A stretch of 64,000 bases of DNA from Comamonadaceae bacterium (lineage in GTDB: Bacteria; Pseudomonadota; Gammaproteobacteria; Burkholderiales; Burkholderiaceae_C), in NCBI GenBank assembly GCA_947479935.1, contig CANKBG010000007.1:29264-93263 (forward strand), in the 5' to 3' direction. Below are positions 38,133 through 47,403 of the stretch, one piece after another. Positions within the stretch are counted from its first letter, which is position 1; the number at the start of each line of letters is the position of its first letter. Below the pieces are notes generated by a model, which saw only the letters and a program-made list of their open reading frames with translations, had not been told where the DNA came from and did not search any database. Position numbers and translations under genes: made by a program.

Positions 38133-38792
38133 ATGAAGCAAGCTGCCAATCCAAACATCGATCAGCACCCATCGCGCTGTGCCTTGCGCGGCGCCTTAGG
38201 TCAATCATCCCACCAAGGTCAAAGCTTGATTGAGAGTTTGTTTGTGCTGTTCATCATTGCCATGCTGTGCGGTACCGCGGCAACTTCCATGCAAATGCTC
38301 ATGACCCGCATCGACATTCAGTCTGCCTCGGAGGAAATGCTCAGTGCGGTGCTAACAGCCAGAACCGAAGCTTTGAGACGTGAACGGCGTGTCACTCTGT
38401 GTGTGGCTGCGCCTGTTGCCAATGTGAATTTGTCCGCAGAAAATCCGTTGCCGATTGCGTGCGCTACTTCTGGCATATCGGCAACTTCTTGGCAACAGGG
38501 TTGGCTGATGTTTGAAGACGTCAACAACAATGGCTTGTGGGATGTGGGGGAGGTGTTGCTCCAACAGCACGCAGCCTTAAAAGCGCCTATCTCAGCCACT
38601 GGCAATGCGACTGTCAGTCGCTATGTGTCGTTTGGTGCCAGCGGCCGAAGCTTGGCCTTGAATGGCGCTTTTCAGGCGGGGACAATCACTTTTTGCGAAC
38701 ATAAAGCCAGCGCTGGCAGTGCTTGGTTGTTGGTGGTCAATGCGGTAGGCCGGCCCCGACTGGACAAAGTGCCATTGAGCAGTTGCTCTTGA
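38133..38792 (+). CDS. GspH/FimT family pseudopilin
   Basis: 219 residues from ATG 38133. A class III signal is present: SSHQG|QSLIESLFVLFIIAMLCG with glutamate at +5. The body has the FimT features SASEEMLSAVLTARTEALRRERRVTLCV and NNNGLWDVGEVLL. It is divergent from the pilin cluster, ~100 bp away, and likely part of the same minor pilin system. It ends 1 base before the nrdR stop (convergent). Confidence 0.8.
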   Translation: MKQAANPNIDQHPSRCALRGALGQSSHQGQSLIESLFVLFIIAMLCGTAATSMQMLMTRIDIQSASEEMLSAVLTARTEALRRERRVTLCVAAPVANVNLSAENPLPIACATSGISATSWQQGWLMFEDVNNNGLWDVGEVLLQQHAALKAPISATGNATVSRYVSFGASGRSLALNGAFQAGTITFCEHKASAGSAWLLVVNAVGRPRLDKVPLSSCS

Positions 38793-38793
38793 A

Positions 38794-39243
38794 TTATTTG
38801 CTCACTTCGTCGACCAGCAACTTGAAATCGTCAATGTCTTCGAAGCTGCGGTAAACGCTGGCGAAGCGCACATAGGCCACTTTGTCGAGTTTCTTTAATT
38901 CGCGCATGACCAGCTCGCCAATTTTGTTGGAAGCAACTTCACGCATAGCCAAGTTTAAAAGTTTTTCTTCAATGCGTTCGATGGCAGAGTCAACTTGCTC
39001 TGTGCTCACGGGACGTTTGCGCAAAGCCAAGTTCATGCTGGCGCGCAATTTGTCGCGCTCGTATTCAATGCGGCGACCATCTTTTTTAACGATGGCCGGA
39101 AAATTCACTTCGGGCCGCTCGTAAGTGGTAAAGCGTTTTTCGCAGGCACCACATTGACGGCGCCGACGAATGAGGTCGCCGTCTTCAGCCAGACGAGTTT
39201 CCACCACCTGGGTTTCGTTATTGCTACAGAACGGACACTTCAT
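38794..39243 (-). CDS. nrdR: transcriptional repressor NrdR
   Basis: 149 residues. A zinc ribbon [17 protein letters not shown]...[18 protein letters not shown] is followed by an ATP-cone domain ([21 protein letters not shown]). It represses ribonucleotide reductase operons in response to (d)ATP. It overlaps glyA by 4 bases, a conserved pairing in beta- and gammaproteobacteria. Confidence 0.97.
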   Translation of the reverse strand: MKCPFCSNNETQVVETRLAEDGDLIRRRRQCGACEKRFTTYERPEVNFPAIVKKDGRRIEYERDKLRASMNLALRKRPVSTEQVDSAIERIEEKLLNLAMREVASNKIGELVMRELKKLDKVAYVRFASVYRSFEDIDDFKLLVDEVSK

Positions 39244-40484
39244 TTGTAAACAGGAAAGCGTGCGGTCAAGGCATTGACTTTGGCGCGAACTGATTCAATG
39301 TTGACGGCGTCAAGTGGATTGTCGAGTACATCGGCAATGAGGTTGGCGGTAAGGCGAGCTTCCTCGTCCTTAAAGCCACGCGTGGTCATTGCGGGTGTGC
39401 CTATGCGAATGCCGCTGGTCACCATGGGTTTTTCGGGATCGTTAGGGATCGAATTTTTGTTGATGGTCATGTGAGCCTGACCCAACGCAGTTTCGGCCAC
39501 CTTGCCCGTGATGCCCTTGGAGCGCAAATCAACCAACATGACATGGCTTTGAGTGCCGCCACTCACAATGCGCAAGCCACGTTGCGTGAGGACGTCTGCC
39601 ACAATTTGTGCGTTCTTCACCACTTGATGCTGATAAGCCTTGAATTCAGGTGCCAATGCTTCTTTAAAAGCCACAGCCTTGGCCGCAATCACGTGCATGA
39701 GTGGCCCGCCTTGCAGGCCAGGGAAGATGGCACTGTTGATGGCTTTTTCGTGGACTGACTTCATCAGGATAATGCCGCCACGAGGGCCGCGCAAACTTTT
39801 GTGGGTGGTGGAAGTGACCACATCGGCATAAGGCACTGGATTGGGGTAAGCGCCTGCGGCAATGAGGCCGGCGTAATGCGCCATGTCGACCAAGAAAATG
39901 GCACCCACATCTTTGGCTACTTTGGCGAAGCGCGCAAAGTCGATGTGCAAACTGTAGGCAGAAGCGCCGGCAATGATCAGCTTGGGTTTGCTTTCGTGCG
40001 CCTTCTTTTCCATGGCGTCGTAGTCGATGGCTTCTTTGGCGTCTAGGCCATAGCTCACCACGTTGAACCACTTGCCGCTCATGTTCAAAGGCATGCCATG
40101 TGTGAGGTGGCCGCCTTCTGCCAAGCTCATGCCCATGATGGTGTCGCCAGGTTTTAGGAAAGCCAAGAAAACGGCTTCGTTGGCGGATGCGCCGCAGTGG
40201 GGTTGAACATTGGCCGCTTCGGCGCCAAAAATTTGTTTGACGCGATCGATGGCCAATTGCTCAACGATGTCGACATATTCGCAACCGCCATAGTAGCGCT
40301 TACCAGGATAGCCCTCGGCATATTTGTTGGTCAGTTGTGAGCCCTGTGCAGCCAGAACGGCGGGCGAGGCGTAGTTTTCGCTGGCGATCAACTCAATGTG
40401 ATGCTCTTGGCGGGCATTTTCTGCCTGAATGGCAGCAAAAATTTCGGGATCGGTTTGTTCAATCAGAATGTTTCTTGAATACAT
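39240..40484 (-). CDS. glyA: serine hydroxymethyltransferase
   Basis: 414 residues. The PLP lysine lies in [19 protein letters not shown]; the N-terminal [21 protein letters not shown] is intact. It interconverts serine and glycine with tetrahydrofolate, feeding the same C1 pool as GcvTHP. GAAGG stands before ATG 40484. First gene of glyA-nrdR, downstream of a structured RNA region. Confidence 0.98.
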   Translation of the reverse strand: MYSRNILIEQTDPEIFAAIQAENARQEHHIELIASENYASPAVLAAQGSQLTNKYAEGYPGKRYYGGCEYVDIVEQLAIDRVKQIFGAEAANVQPHCGASANEAVFLAFLKPGDTIMGMSLAEGGHLTHGMPLNMSGKWFNVVSYGLDAKEAIDYDAMEKKAHESKPKLIIAGASAYSLHIDFARFAKVAKDVGAIFLVDMAHYAGLIAAGAYPNPVPYADVVTSTTHKSLRGPRGGIILMKSVHEKAINSAIFPGLQGGPLMHVIAAKAVAFKEALAPEFKAYQHQVVKNAQIVADVLTQRGLRIVSGGTQSHVMLVDLRSKGITGKVAETALGQAHMTINKNSIPNDPEKPMVTSGIRIGTPAMTTRGFKDEEARLTANLIADVLDNPLDAVNIESVRAKVNALTARFPVYK

Positions 40485-40539
40485 GGCAGGCCTTCAATCG
40501 ATGGTTCCTTGTTGATTTGAGGGTTTGAGGCCTCAACAT

Positions 40540-40700
40540 GACAAGGGCTGCCCAGGCGAACGGCTGAAACCATGTGCTTCAAAAGCCAGCGCATGGTGCA
40601 CGCTCCCCAGTGGTTGAGGGTGGGGCTCAGCCCACCACTGCCCACGTCAGAGGCTGGCTTGCTTGAACAGCTTTGGCCAGGCTCCTATCGCCAGTTGCGT
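40540..40700 (-). ncRNA. ssrS: probable 6S RNA
   Basis: The glyA-transglycosylase spacer (254 bp) has no credible protein but, on the minus strand, folds as a long interrupted rod. GCCAGC and TTCAA in the 5' half pair with GCTGGC and TTGAA in the 3' half. A terminal arm is closed by CAGTGGT/ACCACTG and GGTGGG/CCCACC. A central part with GGGCTGAGCCCC and GGGGAGCGTGCACC resembles the 6S open-bubble region as I remember it. A possible promoter (TACACT/CTATGG) lies upstream. Ends are approximate; identity is inference. Confidence 0.55.
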
Positions 40701-40738
40701 ACCCATAGAGTGTATCCGAGCCCAAGGCCGGTGGGCGC

Positions 40739-41527
40739 CTATTTGGCCCGTTTAGGGGCTTCTGGTTTAAGGGTTTTGTTAGCTGAGGGGAGGGAATCTT
40801 TGAGCCGAGCCTGTTCTGCCAGAACTCGGTTGATGTATTCCGTTTCCATGGAAACTGATTCATCGCCAGCCTTGTAAAGGCGAAGACCTTCTTCTTGGCT
40901 GCCCGTGAGGTCGATGCACTCTTTTAAAATTTTGACGCCAATTCGGATATTGGTTTTGGGGTCAAAAATGGCCATGGCGCCACCGTAAGGCGTGAACTGC
41001 TCTGAGTGCACATCAGGCAACACTTGCATCAGGCCTTTGGCGCCCGTGGGGCTGTTGGCAAAAGGGTTGTAGTTGGATTCAACCCCAATGACCGCCAAAA
41101 TCAGAGTGGGGTCTAAATTGGCCCGATTGGCCAAGTCAAAAACCTCCAAGATAAGCGCATTCAGAGGCTCAGGCGCTATCCGGTACTTGGCTTTGACCGC
41201 CTGCACCAAGGCCAATTGATGTGAATCAAGGTCGGTTGATTTGGCTGCCAAGCTTCTCAGCAGAACCTGTTGACCTTCGTCTTCTTCAGAAGAAATGTTC
41301 AGCCGAGTGAAAAGCCAGCCCTGCACACCCTGAATGGTCTGCGTCCTCATTTCAGGCCGGGCCAATGCCAACATGCTCAAGAGCACCGCCAGCAGACCCA
41401 GCAGTGCAAAACTGTGATGAGAGATGTTGACAAAACCACGCCCAATGTCACCTGCAAAGGTCTGCAGACCTCGCCAGAAGCGATGCGCCCAATGGCTGGC
41501 AGTCTCATGAAGGGTATGGGTGGTCAC
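40739..41527 (-). CDS. lytic transglycosylase, SLT domain, membrane anchored
   Basis: 262 residues from GTG 41527. An N-terminal membrane helix (SFALLGLLAVLLSMLALA) is followed by the SLT domain with catalytic glutamate in ILAVIGVESNYNPFANS and TGAKGLMQVLPDVH. It cleaves peptidoglycan glycan strands with 1,6-anhydro product. The track start (41572) includes a TATAAT promoter box, so GTG 41527 is preferred. Ends with a basic tail. Confidence 0.88.
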   Translation of the reverse strand: MTTHTLHETASHWAHRFWRGLQTFAGDIGRGFVNISHHSFALLGLLAVLLSMLALARPEMRTQTIQGVQGWLFTRLNISSEEDEGQQVLLRSLAAKSTDLDSHQLALVQAVKAKYRIAPEPLNALILEVFDLANRANLDPTLILAVIGVESNYNPFANSPTGAKGLMQVLPDVHSEQFTPYGGAMAIFDPKTNIRIGVKILKECIDLTGSQEEGLRLYKAGDESVSMETEYINRVLAEQARLKDSLPSANKTLKPEAPKRAK

Positions 41528-41555
41528 AGTTGGACGGGGAGTGGTAGAACTCGAG

Positions 41556-41561
41556 ATTATA
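41556..41561 (-). promoter_or_regulatory. -10 box of the lytic transglycosylase gene
   Basis: TATAAT reads on the minus strand 28 bases before GTG 41527, inside the track's longer ORF. This decides for the shorter protein. Confidence 0.5.
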
Positions 41562-41642
41562 AAAAAAATCAAAAATAGATGGATTCAGCATATTAGCGGC
41601 ACTCTTCATCGGTGAAAATACCGTCTTTACCTTTTTTGTGTT

Positions 41643-44642
41643 GTGACTGTGACTCATTCTTCTTCTAAGACCCCAGACGTTCAAGCCCTTGACACCTTGA
41701 CCGGGGGCGCATTTGCCGCTCAAACATCGGGCGAGCGTGCTTCTAAATTGCGCGATTGGTTGCTGACAGATCCTTCGCAGGAAGATTTGCAACATGTGTT
41801 CAAAGAAATTTCTACACGCGACAAAGGCGCTGCCAAAGTGATTCGCGAAAAGCTGGATGAATTAAAGCGAGCCCATGGTCAAGATGTTTTGGCAGCTGAA
41901 TGGGCCGAACGTGCCCATGCCATGCTCACAGCCTCACGTTTGAACATTGCCGACGCCATGGCCTGGCAACGTGATGCTGCCAAGGCGGGTGCACCACTTT
42001 CACGTGAACCTCTGGCCAGTCTAAAAGTTCAGTTGAATGAAAAAATAAAAGCGGTTGAAGACTTGCAGCATCAAGTCATGGTGCAGCGGGAAACAGCTGT
42101 GCTATTGGCGCAACGCATTGAAGTGCTGTCGACCAAAAGTTTGAAAGAAGCCGATGCGGCCAATGAGGTTTTGCAAGCGGATGTGGCCAATTGGCAGCTA
42201 CAAGCGAATGCTCTGACGGAAGATGCGGCCTGGCAAAGTGTTGATTTGAAATTTCCACCGCAACTCGAGGCCTCACGCCATCAGCTAAACAGTGTTTGGG
42301 AGGCTTTTGAGGCTGCATTGCTCCAAGCCAAAGCTGCTCGCGAAGATGCCAATGAAACCTTGCCTTCTGTTCCCGTGTGGGCGGAAGAATTGCGCTTGGC
42401 CAGAGGCGGACACAGTGTGCAGACTGAATCTGCGCATGCCGTTGCTCAAAACCCGCTTGAAGCTCACAAAGAGACGGGAGCATCCCAAGCAGAACCTAGC
42501 GCCGCAGAAGATAAGCCGATAAAGACGGCTAAGCTTAGCAATACCAAAATGGATCCGGCGCAGCGTTTGGCTTTGCGCGAAGCGGCCAATCAAGTTGTGA
42601 CAGGCGCCCTGACGGTGCTGGCCGCAGAACCCAATGAAGCCAACTTGGTGGCACTGCGTCAAACTCTGAAAGATCATGGCCGCAACATGGACACCAACAT
42701 GGACTTGAAAGTTCATGAGGCCTTGGTCGCTGCGGGCGATGCAGCAGGTTGGCAGCGCTATGTGGCCGATCAGCTTCGCTTGGCCTTGGTTTTGAAGGCT
42801 GAGGGTTTGTTTAAAAAGGTGCCCGTGAAGGTGCCAGAGTCAACCGATATCCCCGCCGTGGCGCAAAGCAATGATTCGCAAGCTGAAACGTCAGCCAATG
42901 CGGAAGTGAATGCGGAAGTGAACGCAGAACCGGTACCAGAATCGGTGCCAGAAGTGCTAGCGTTAGCGGAGGCGGAGTCGCCCAAGCTGGCATCAGCGCC
43001 TGCAGTTAAAGAAGCTTTCACGTTGGAGCCCACCGTGGGTGGCCGCAAGATGCAAGATGCATTGCGTCAGTTGCGCGAAGAATGGAAGCAAGCCGATCAA
43101 GGTGGTTTGCCCAACCATGCCTTGTGGAAGCGATTTGATGCTGCCTGCAACAACGCTTACAAAGTGGTTCAAAACTGGCTGGACAAAATCAAGCATGAAG
43201 CCAGTGAGCACCGCGCACAGCGTTTGGCACTCATTGAAGAGGTAAAGACCTGGGGCGAAGCCAATGCGCAAAACGCCGATTGGCGTGCGCACCTTCGGGC
43301 CTTGCATCAGTTTGGCGATCGCTGGCGCTCTGCCGGTCATTTGAGCGAAAAAGCTTTTGCCGAATTGCAACCTCTGTGGAGGCAAGCTTTGCACAATGCT
43401 GCGCAGCCTCTAGAGACAGCGCAGAAAGCCAGCATGGCACGCCGACAAGCGCTGATTGCGGAAGCCGAACAATTGGGCGCTGCACCGCAATTGCGTGTCG
43501 ATGCTGTGAAAGCCTTGCAGCTCAGCTGGCAAACAGAGGCGCAAAGCGTGCCCATGGATCGCCGTATCGAACAAAAAATGTGGGAAGCTTTTCGCCAACC
43601 CATAGACGAAGCATTCAGTCGCAAAACCAATTCGCGTGAGCATCACACAACGGCGCCACTGTCAGCGCATGATCGTTTGGTGCTCGATGCCTCCAACGAA
43701 CTGAAAGCTGCCAATGCCTCTGGTGATGTGCAAAAAATCAAAGCCGCCATGGCGGGTTTGGATGCCGCACTCAAAGGGCAAGCCAAGGCCGTGGCCGCAG
43801 AGACAGTTGCGCCGCCAATACCGGCAGCGCCAGAGGTTGACGCTGAAAAAGTAACTGAGCCTGCCTCTGAATCAGCTGCTGAATCTTCGGCCCAAGCTGC
43901 CAATGAAGGCGCTGAGCCAAATGCAGAATCGGTACCTGCACTAGAGGGCGAAGAAAGCCCGCCAGCGCCTGTGAAAGTGGCAGAGCCGGCCAAACCCGCT
44001 CGCCCATTGGTGGCCATGCGTGGCGATGACCGTCCAGGTCAAAAGAAATCTGTGCCTGCGCCTGCAGGTCGTGGTGGTCCTGGTGATCGCCGCGATGGCA
44101 AGGGTGGCTTCGGCGACAAAGGTGGCAAGTTTGGTGATCGCGGTGGCGATCGAGGGTTTAGAGAAGAACGCCCAGACCGAGGCCCCCGTCTAAGCGAAAC
44201 TGCTTTCAGAGCGCAGCGAGATGCCATGGAGCACGCTGAAATGGCGCTGCGTAAATTGGCAGCAGAGGCGCATGGTGAATCTTTAACGCACTTGCTGACG
44301 GCCTGGGAAAAGCGTCAAGCTGACTTGGTGCCTACCGCACAAGATTTAGGTCGCAATGTAAATTCAGCTGCCCGCGCAGCTTGGTCGCAAGCTGTGAGTC
44401 AAGCGCCCACAGCAGCGGCTGGCGAAGCCATTCTGCGTCTTGAAATGGCGGCAGAAATACCAACGCCAGCAGAAAACTTGAACGAGCGCCGTGCGTTGCA
44501 GCTTCAATTGCTCACGCGTAAGAATCAACCGGGCCCTGAGCAAACTTGGGCATTGGATGTGACGGCAGTTTTGTCTTCGGCGCACGACGCCAAGGTGGCG
44601 CGCCGTTTGCAAAATGCCTTGAAGAATTTGTTGCGCAGTTAA
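41643..44642 (+). CDS. large DUF349 domain protein with RGG-like linker
   Basis: 999 residues. Several helical DUF349-type repeats are visible (LRDWLLTDPSQEDLQHVFKEI; LREEWKQADQGGLPNHALWKRFDAACNNAY; AQRLALIEEVKTW). Acidic Ala/Glu-rich linkers include NAEVNAEVNAEP. Near residues 808-840 a Gly/Asp/Arg segment (GRGGPGDRRDGKGGFGDKGG) resembles RNA-binding RGG stretches. Function of the family is poorly known. GTG 41643 has no ribosome site; GTG 41649 is an alternative. Confidence 0.8.
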   Translation: MTVTHSSSKTPDVQALDTLTGGAFAAQTSGERASKLRDWLLTDPSQEDLQHVFKEISTRDKGAAKVIREKLDELKRAHGQDVLAAEWAERAHAMLTASRLNIADAMAWQRDAAKAGAPLSREPLASLKVQLNEKIKAVEDLQHQVMVQRETAVLLAQRIEVLSTKSLKEADAANEVLQADVANWQLQANALTEDAAWQSVDLKFPPQLEASRHQLNSVWEAFEAALLQAKAAREDANETLPSVPVWAEELRLARGGHSVQTESAHAVAQNPLEAHKETGASQAEPSAAEDKPIKTAKLSNTKMDPAQRLALREAANQVVTGALTVLAAEPNEANLVALRQTLKDHGRNMDTNMDLKVHEALVAAGDAAGWQRYVADQLRLALVLKAEGLFKKVPVKVPESTDIPAVAQSNDSQAETSANAEVNAEVNAEPVPESVPEVLALAEAESPKLASAPAVKEAFTLEPTVGGRKMQDALRQLREEWKQADQGGLPNHALWKRFDAACNNAYKVVQNWLDKIKHEASEHRAQRLALIEEVKTWGEANAQNADWRAHLRALHQFGDRWRSAGHLSEKAFAELQPLWRQALHNAAQPLETAQKASMARRQALIAEAEQLGAAPQLRVDAVKALQLSWQTEAQSVPMDRRIEQKMWEAFRQPIDEAFSRKTNSREHHTTAPLSAHDRLVLDASNELKAANASGDVQKIKAAMAGLDAALKGQAKAVAAETVAPPIPAAPEVDAEKVTEPASESAAESSAQAANEGAEPNAESVPALEGEESPPAPVKVAEPAKPARPLVAMRGDDRPGQKKSVPAPAGRGGPGDRRDGKGGFGDKGGKFGDRGGDRGFREERPDRGPRLSETAFRAQRDAMEHAEMALRKLAAEAHGESLTHLLTAWEKRQADLVPTAQDLGRNVNSAARAAWSQAVSQAPTAAAGEAILRLEMAAEIPTPAENLNERRALQLQLLTRKNQPGPEQTWALDVTAVLSSAHDAKVARRLQNALKNLLRS

Positions 44643-44674
44643 ATGAGGCTGAAGCCTGCCCAGTGGGTGGGCGT

Positions 44675-45460
44675 TTACCTTAATAAGTTGACGCGATCAA
44701 CTTTGCCAGAGGCATGCCGGCGCAATACCTCAGCGCGAGGCCTTACACCTACTGCGTCCCAATCACTTAAAACAATGCGTTTCAAATTTTGGGGTGCCCC
44801 TAGAACATGGTTGGCCGGTTTGTGAGTATGACCATGAACCAAACAACTGCTTTGAGTTTGCATGAGCAGTTGAAGTGCCCAAGCATCATCGACATCGGCA
44901 TACTCAGAAGTGGATTCTTTTTTGCGCAATTCGCTTTCAGTGCGCAATTGGCGTGCAATAACTTCACGCTCTGCCAAGGGCTTGGATAAAAAATTCTGCT
45001 GCCATGGTGCTGTGCGCACCATTTGTCTAAATGCTTGGTAGTTCACGTCATCCAAACAACCTTCATCGCCATGAGAAATCAGCCAGGATTCAGACGCAAA
45101 GCTGAGCACAGTGGGGTCTTGCAAGTCATGCACATGGCAGTCACGCAAAAACTGAGGGCCGACTAAAAAGTCTCGATTGCCCCGCATGAAACCAACATGC
45201 TTGTGCCGTGCTGTACTTTTCAAAATATTTTGGCATTGCTGCAAAAATACATGCTGTTGAACAGCATCATCGCCCACCCAAACTTCAAACAAATCGCCCA
45301 AAATAAAGACCGCATCAGCGGTCGTATTTTGCATATATCGTTGCCACACTTCAAATGTGGCGTGTTCATTTTCCTGTAAGTGCAGGTCTGAAATGAAATC
45401 AACCGTTCGCCAATGTTCAGGCGCTTTGATGACCTGAATTGGCAACACGGATGAGGTCAT
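44675..45460 (-). CDS. lpxH: UDP-2,3-diacylglucosamine hydrolase
   Basis: 261 residues from ATG 45460. Calcineurin-like metal motifs are in order: DFISDLHLQ, FILGDLFEVWVGDD, FMRGNRDFLVG and LVHGHTHKPAN. It makes lipid X in lipid A synthesis. The track start at 45505 lies inside ppiB. Last gene of a TPR-ppiA-ppiB-lpxH run on the minus strand; the ppiB-lpxH pair is common in proteobacteria. Confidence 0.96.
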   Translation of the reverse strand: MTSSVLPIQVIKAPEHWRTVDFISDLHLQENEHATFEVWQRYMQNTTADAVFILGDLFEVWVGDDAVQQHVFLQQCQNILKSTARHKHVGFMRGNRDFLVGPQFLRDCHVHDLQDPTVLSFASESWLISHGDEGCLDDVNYQAFRQMVRTAPWQQNFLSKPLAEREVIARQLRTESELRKKESTSEYADVDDAWALQLLMQTQSSCLVHGHTHKPANHVLGAPQNLKRIVLSDWDAVGVRPRAEVLRRHASGKVDRVNLLR

Positions 45461-45482
45461 ATCAATCTGATGAGCGCAACCC

Positions 45483-45989
45483 TTAAATTGCGACCGCCTT
45501 CTCAATCAAAATGGCCTCTACTGGGACATCGTCGTGAAAACCATTGCGGCCAGTTTTGACCTCTTCAATGCTGTCCACAAGTTCAGTGCCCGACACTACA
45601 TGACCAAACACGGCATAACCCCAGCCTTGCAGTGAGGGTGCGGTGTGGTTTAAAAATTCGTTATCGGCTGTATTGATAAAAAACTGCGCAGTGGCCGAGT
45701 GGGGTGATTGGGTGCGCGCCATGGCCAATGTGTACTTGTTATTTTTCAAGCCGTTGTTGCCTTCATTTTGAATGGCTGCATCGGCATCTTTTTGTTCCAT
45801 GCTGGGTTCAAAACCACCACCTTGAATCATGAAGCCGGGAATCACACGGTGAAAAATGGTGTTGTCGTAATGACCTTTGTTCACGTAGTGCAAAAAGTTT
45901 TCAGTGCTCAAGGGTGCTTTTTCAGCATCGAGTTCAATGAGGATGACGCCCTTGCCGGCGATGTGTAGTTCTACTTGAGGGTTGCTCAT
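45483..45989 (-). CDS. ppiB: cytoplasmic peptidyl-prolyl cis-trans isomerase B
   Basis: 168 residues. Cyclophilin motifs are complete: [27 protein letters not shown] and [10 protein letters not shown]. No signal peptide, so cytoplasmic. It follows a secreted paralogue by 2 bp and precedes lpxH. Confidence 0.96.
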   Translation of the reverse strand: MSNPQVELHIAGKGVILIELDAEKAPLSTENFLHYVNKGHYDNTIFHRVIPGFMIQGGGFEPSMEQKDADAAIQNEGNNGLKNNKYTLAMARTQSPHSATAQFFINTADNEFLNHTAPSLQGWGYAVFGHVVSGTELVDSIEEVKTGRNGFHDDVPVEAILIEKAVAI

Positions 45990-45991
45990 GT

Positions 45992-46684
45992 TTATGGGGC
46001 CAAAGTGATTGAATTGATAACAACGGGGGTCTTGGGAACATCTGTCCTAAAGGGACCCCCCATGCCTGTGGGGGTGGATCTTATCTTATTGACAATATCC
46101 ATGCCGGATGTGACTTTGCCAAAAACCGTATAACCAAATAATTGCAAGGCATTTAGCAAGTTTTCACGGGGCACATTTTCATAAACTTGGCCCCGGTATT
46201 CAAACCGTTTCACGGGGTCGCCTTCAGGTATGGCTGTAGGGTCTAGAAACGCATTGTCCACAGTGTTGATGAAAAACTGGGCCGTGGCAGACTGAGGGTC
46301 GTTGGTTCTGGCCATGGCCAAATAACCCGTCTGGTTCTTCAGACCCGCGGTCATGGCTTGCCGACCTTCGTGCTGAACAGGCGCTCTGGTGGCGCGCTCT
46401 TTGTACTGCGTATCGAAACCGCCACCTTGAATCATGAAATTGGCAATGACGCGGTGAAAAATGGTGCCGTCGTAATGCTTGTCTTTGACATACTGAAGAA
46501 AATTGGCCACGGTTTTGGGCGCTTTGTCGGGGTACAACTCAACCGTGATGTCGCCCATGTTGGTGGCAATTTTGACCTTGGGGGCCTCTTGGGCTTGGCT
46601 GAGACTTGGCAATGCAAGGCAGGACCAAAGCGCAATCGTACTGATGAGTTTCAAAGAATTGTGGCGAAGGGCGGTGTGCGTCAT
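45992..46684 (-). CDS. periplasmic cyclophilin-type peptidyl-prolyl isomerase
   Basis: 230 residues with a signal peptide ending ...LPSLSQAQE. Cyclophilin motifs are [28 protein letters not shown] and [11 protein letters not shown] short insertion ([26 protein letters not shown]) precedes the last β region and is absent from the cytoplasmic paralogue. It would assist folding in the periplasm. PpiA-like by location, but I do not claim orthology. Confidence 0.92.
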   Translation of the reverse strand: MTHTALRHNSLKLISTIALWSCLALPSLSQAQEAPKVKIATNMGDITVELYPDKAPKTVANFLQYVKDKHYDGTIFHRVIANFMIQGGGFDTQYKERATRAPVQHEGRQAMTAGLKNQTGYLAMARTNDPQSATAQFFINTVDNAFLDPTAIPEGDPVKRFEYRGQVYENVPRENLLNALQLFGYTVFGKVTSGMDIVNKIRSTPTGMGGPFRTDVPKTPVVINSITLAP

Positions 46685-46688
46685 GTCT

Positions 46689-47225
46689 TCAGCGCAATGT
46701 GCGCGTATTGGTCGAGGTGGTGGTAGCTGCTGCGGGAGATGGCAAGGGCAGAAGAGATTTGTCTTGGTTCAAATTTTTGGCTTGGTTGTAGGCTTGCTGT
46801 GCCATGGCTGTGTACAAATCACCTAAGTTTTGCAAAGCAAGCTTGTAATTGGGGCGCGCTTGAATAGCGGCGGTGAGGGCGGAAGCCGCTGCGTCAAATT
46901 GGCCCTGCGCTGCCAACAAAACACCCAAATTATTGTAGGGCTCAGGCAACTCGGGAAATTCCTGAATGAGGGCCTGCAGATTTGTGATGGCTTCTGCAAT
47001 TTGTCCTTGGCCAGCCCATATTTGGCTGCGCATGAGGCGCCACTGGGGTGAATCAGCCGATGCGGGGTTTTGCTTTGTAGCCAGTTGAATTCGCTGTTGA
47101 GCCTGCGCCCATTGTTTGTTTTGAATGAGTTCTTCTACCTCTGCAGTGGCATCGGCCCTGGCCATTGCGCAGGCAAAGCACAGCAACACAGGGAAAATAC
47201 GGCTAATAGCCCAATGAAGGTGCAT
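46689..47225 (-). CDS. periplasmic tetratricopeptide repeat protein
   Basis: About 178 residues. A signal peptide ([20 protein letters not shown]) is followed by TPR units: [55 protein letters not shown] and [26 protein letters not shown]. Likely a protein-protein scaffold in the periplasm. ATG 47258 is another possible start; no ribosome site decides. It precedes the two cyclophilin genes on the same strand. Confidence 0.75.
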   Translation of the reverse strand: MHLHWAISRIFPVLLCFACAMARADATAEVEELIQNKQWAQAQQRIQLATKQNPASADSPQWRLMRSQIWAGQGQIAEAITNLQALIQEFPELPEPYNNLGVLLAAQGQFDAAASALTAAIQARPNYKLALQNLGDLYTAMAQQAYNQAKNLNQDKSLLPLPSPAAATTTSTNTRTLR

Positions 47226-47359
47226 TTTGAAAGGTTTTAAGGAAAGAAAAGGCGTCATGGGGGCTTGCAAAAGTGGCTTGTTCAGTGACTTGTTTGGGCC
47301 TTATACTGAGCCAAATTGTAACGGAGGCCTTGCGTTCAGGCAGTCCTTGCAATACCAAT

Positions 47360-47378
47360 GGGGCCGAGGCCCCTTTTT
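47360..47378 (+). terminator. intrinsic terminator in the cysS leader
   Basis: GGGGC-CGAG-GCCCC-TTTTT lies 26 bases before the cysS ATG on the plus strand. A promoter-like TATACT (47302-47307) with TTGTTC upstream precedes it, so it would stop a ~65-nt leader transcript. It may be an attenuator or the end of a small RNA. Confidence 0.6.
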
Positions 47379-47403
47379 GCACCCGAACAAAAATTAGTTA
47401 TTC

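Noticed and set aside
40572-40877. 101-aa plus-strand ORF across the 6S-like region
   Set aside because: Partly antisense to the transglycosylase gene; no ribosome site or motif.
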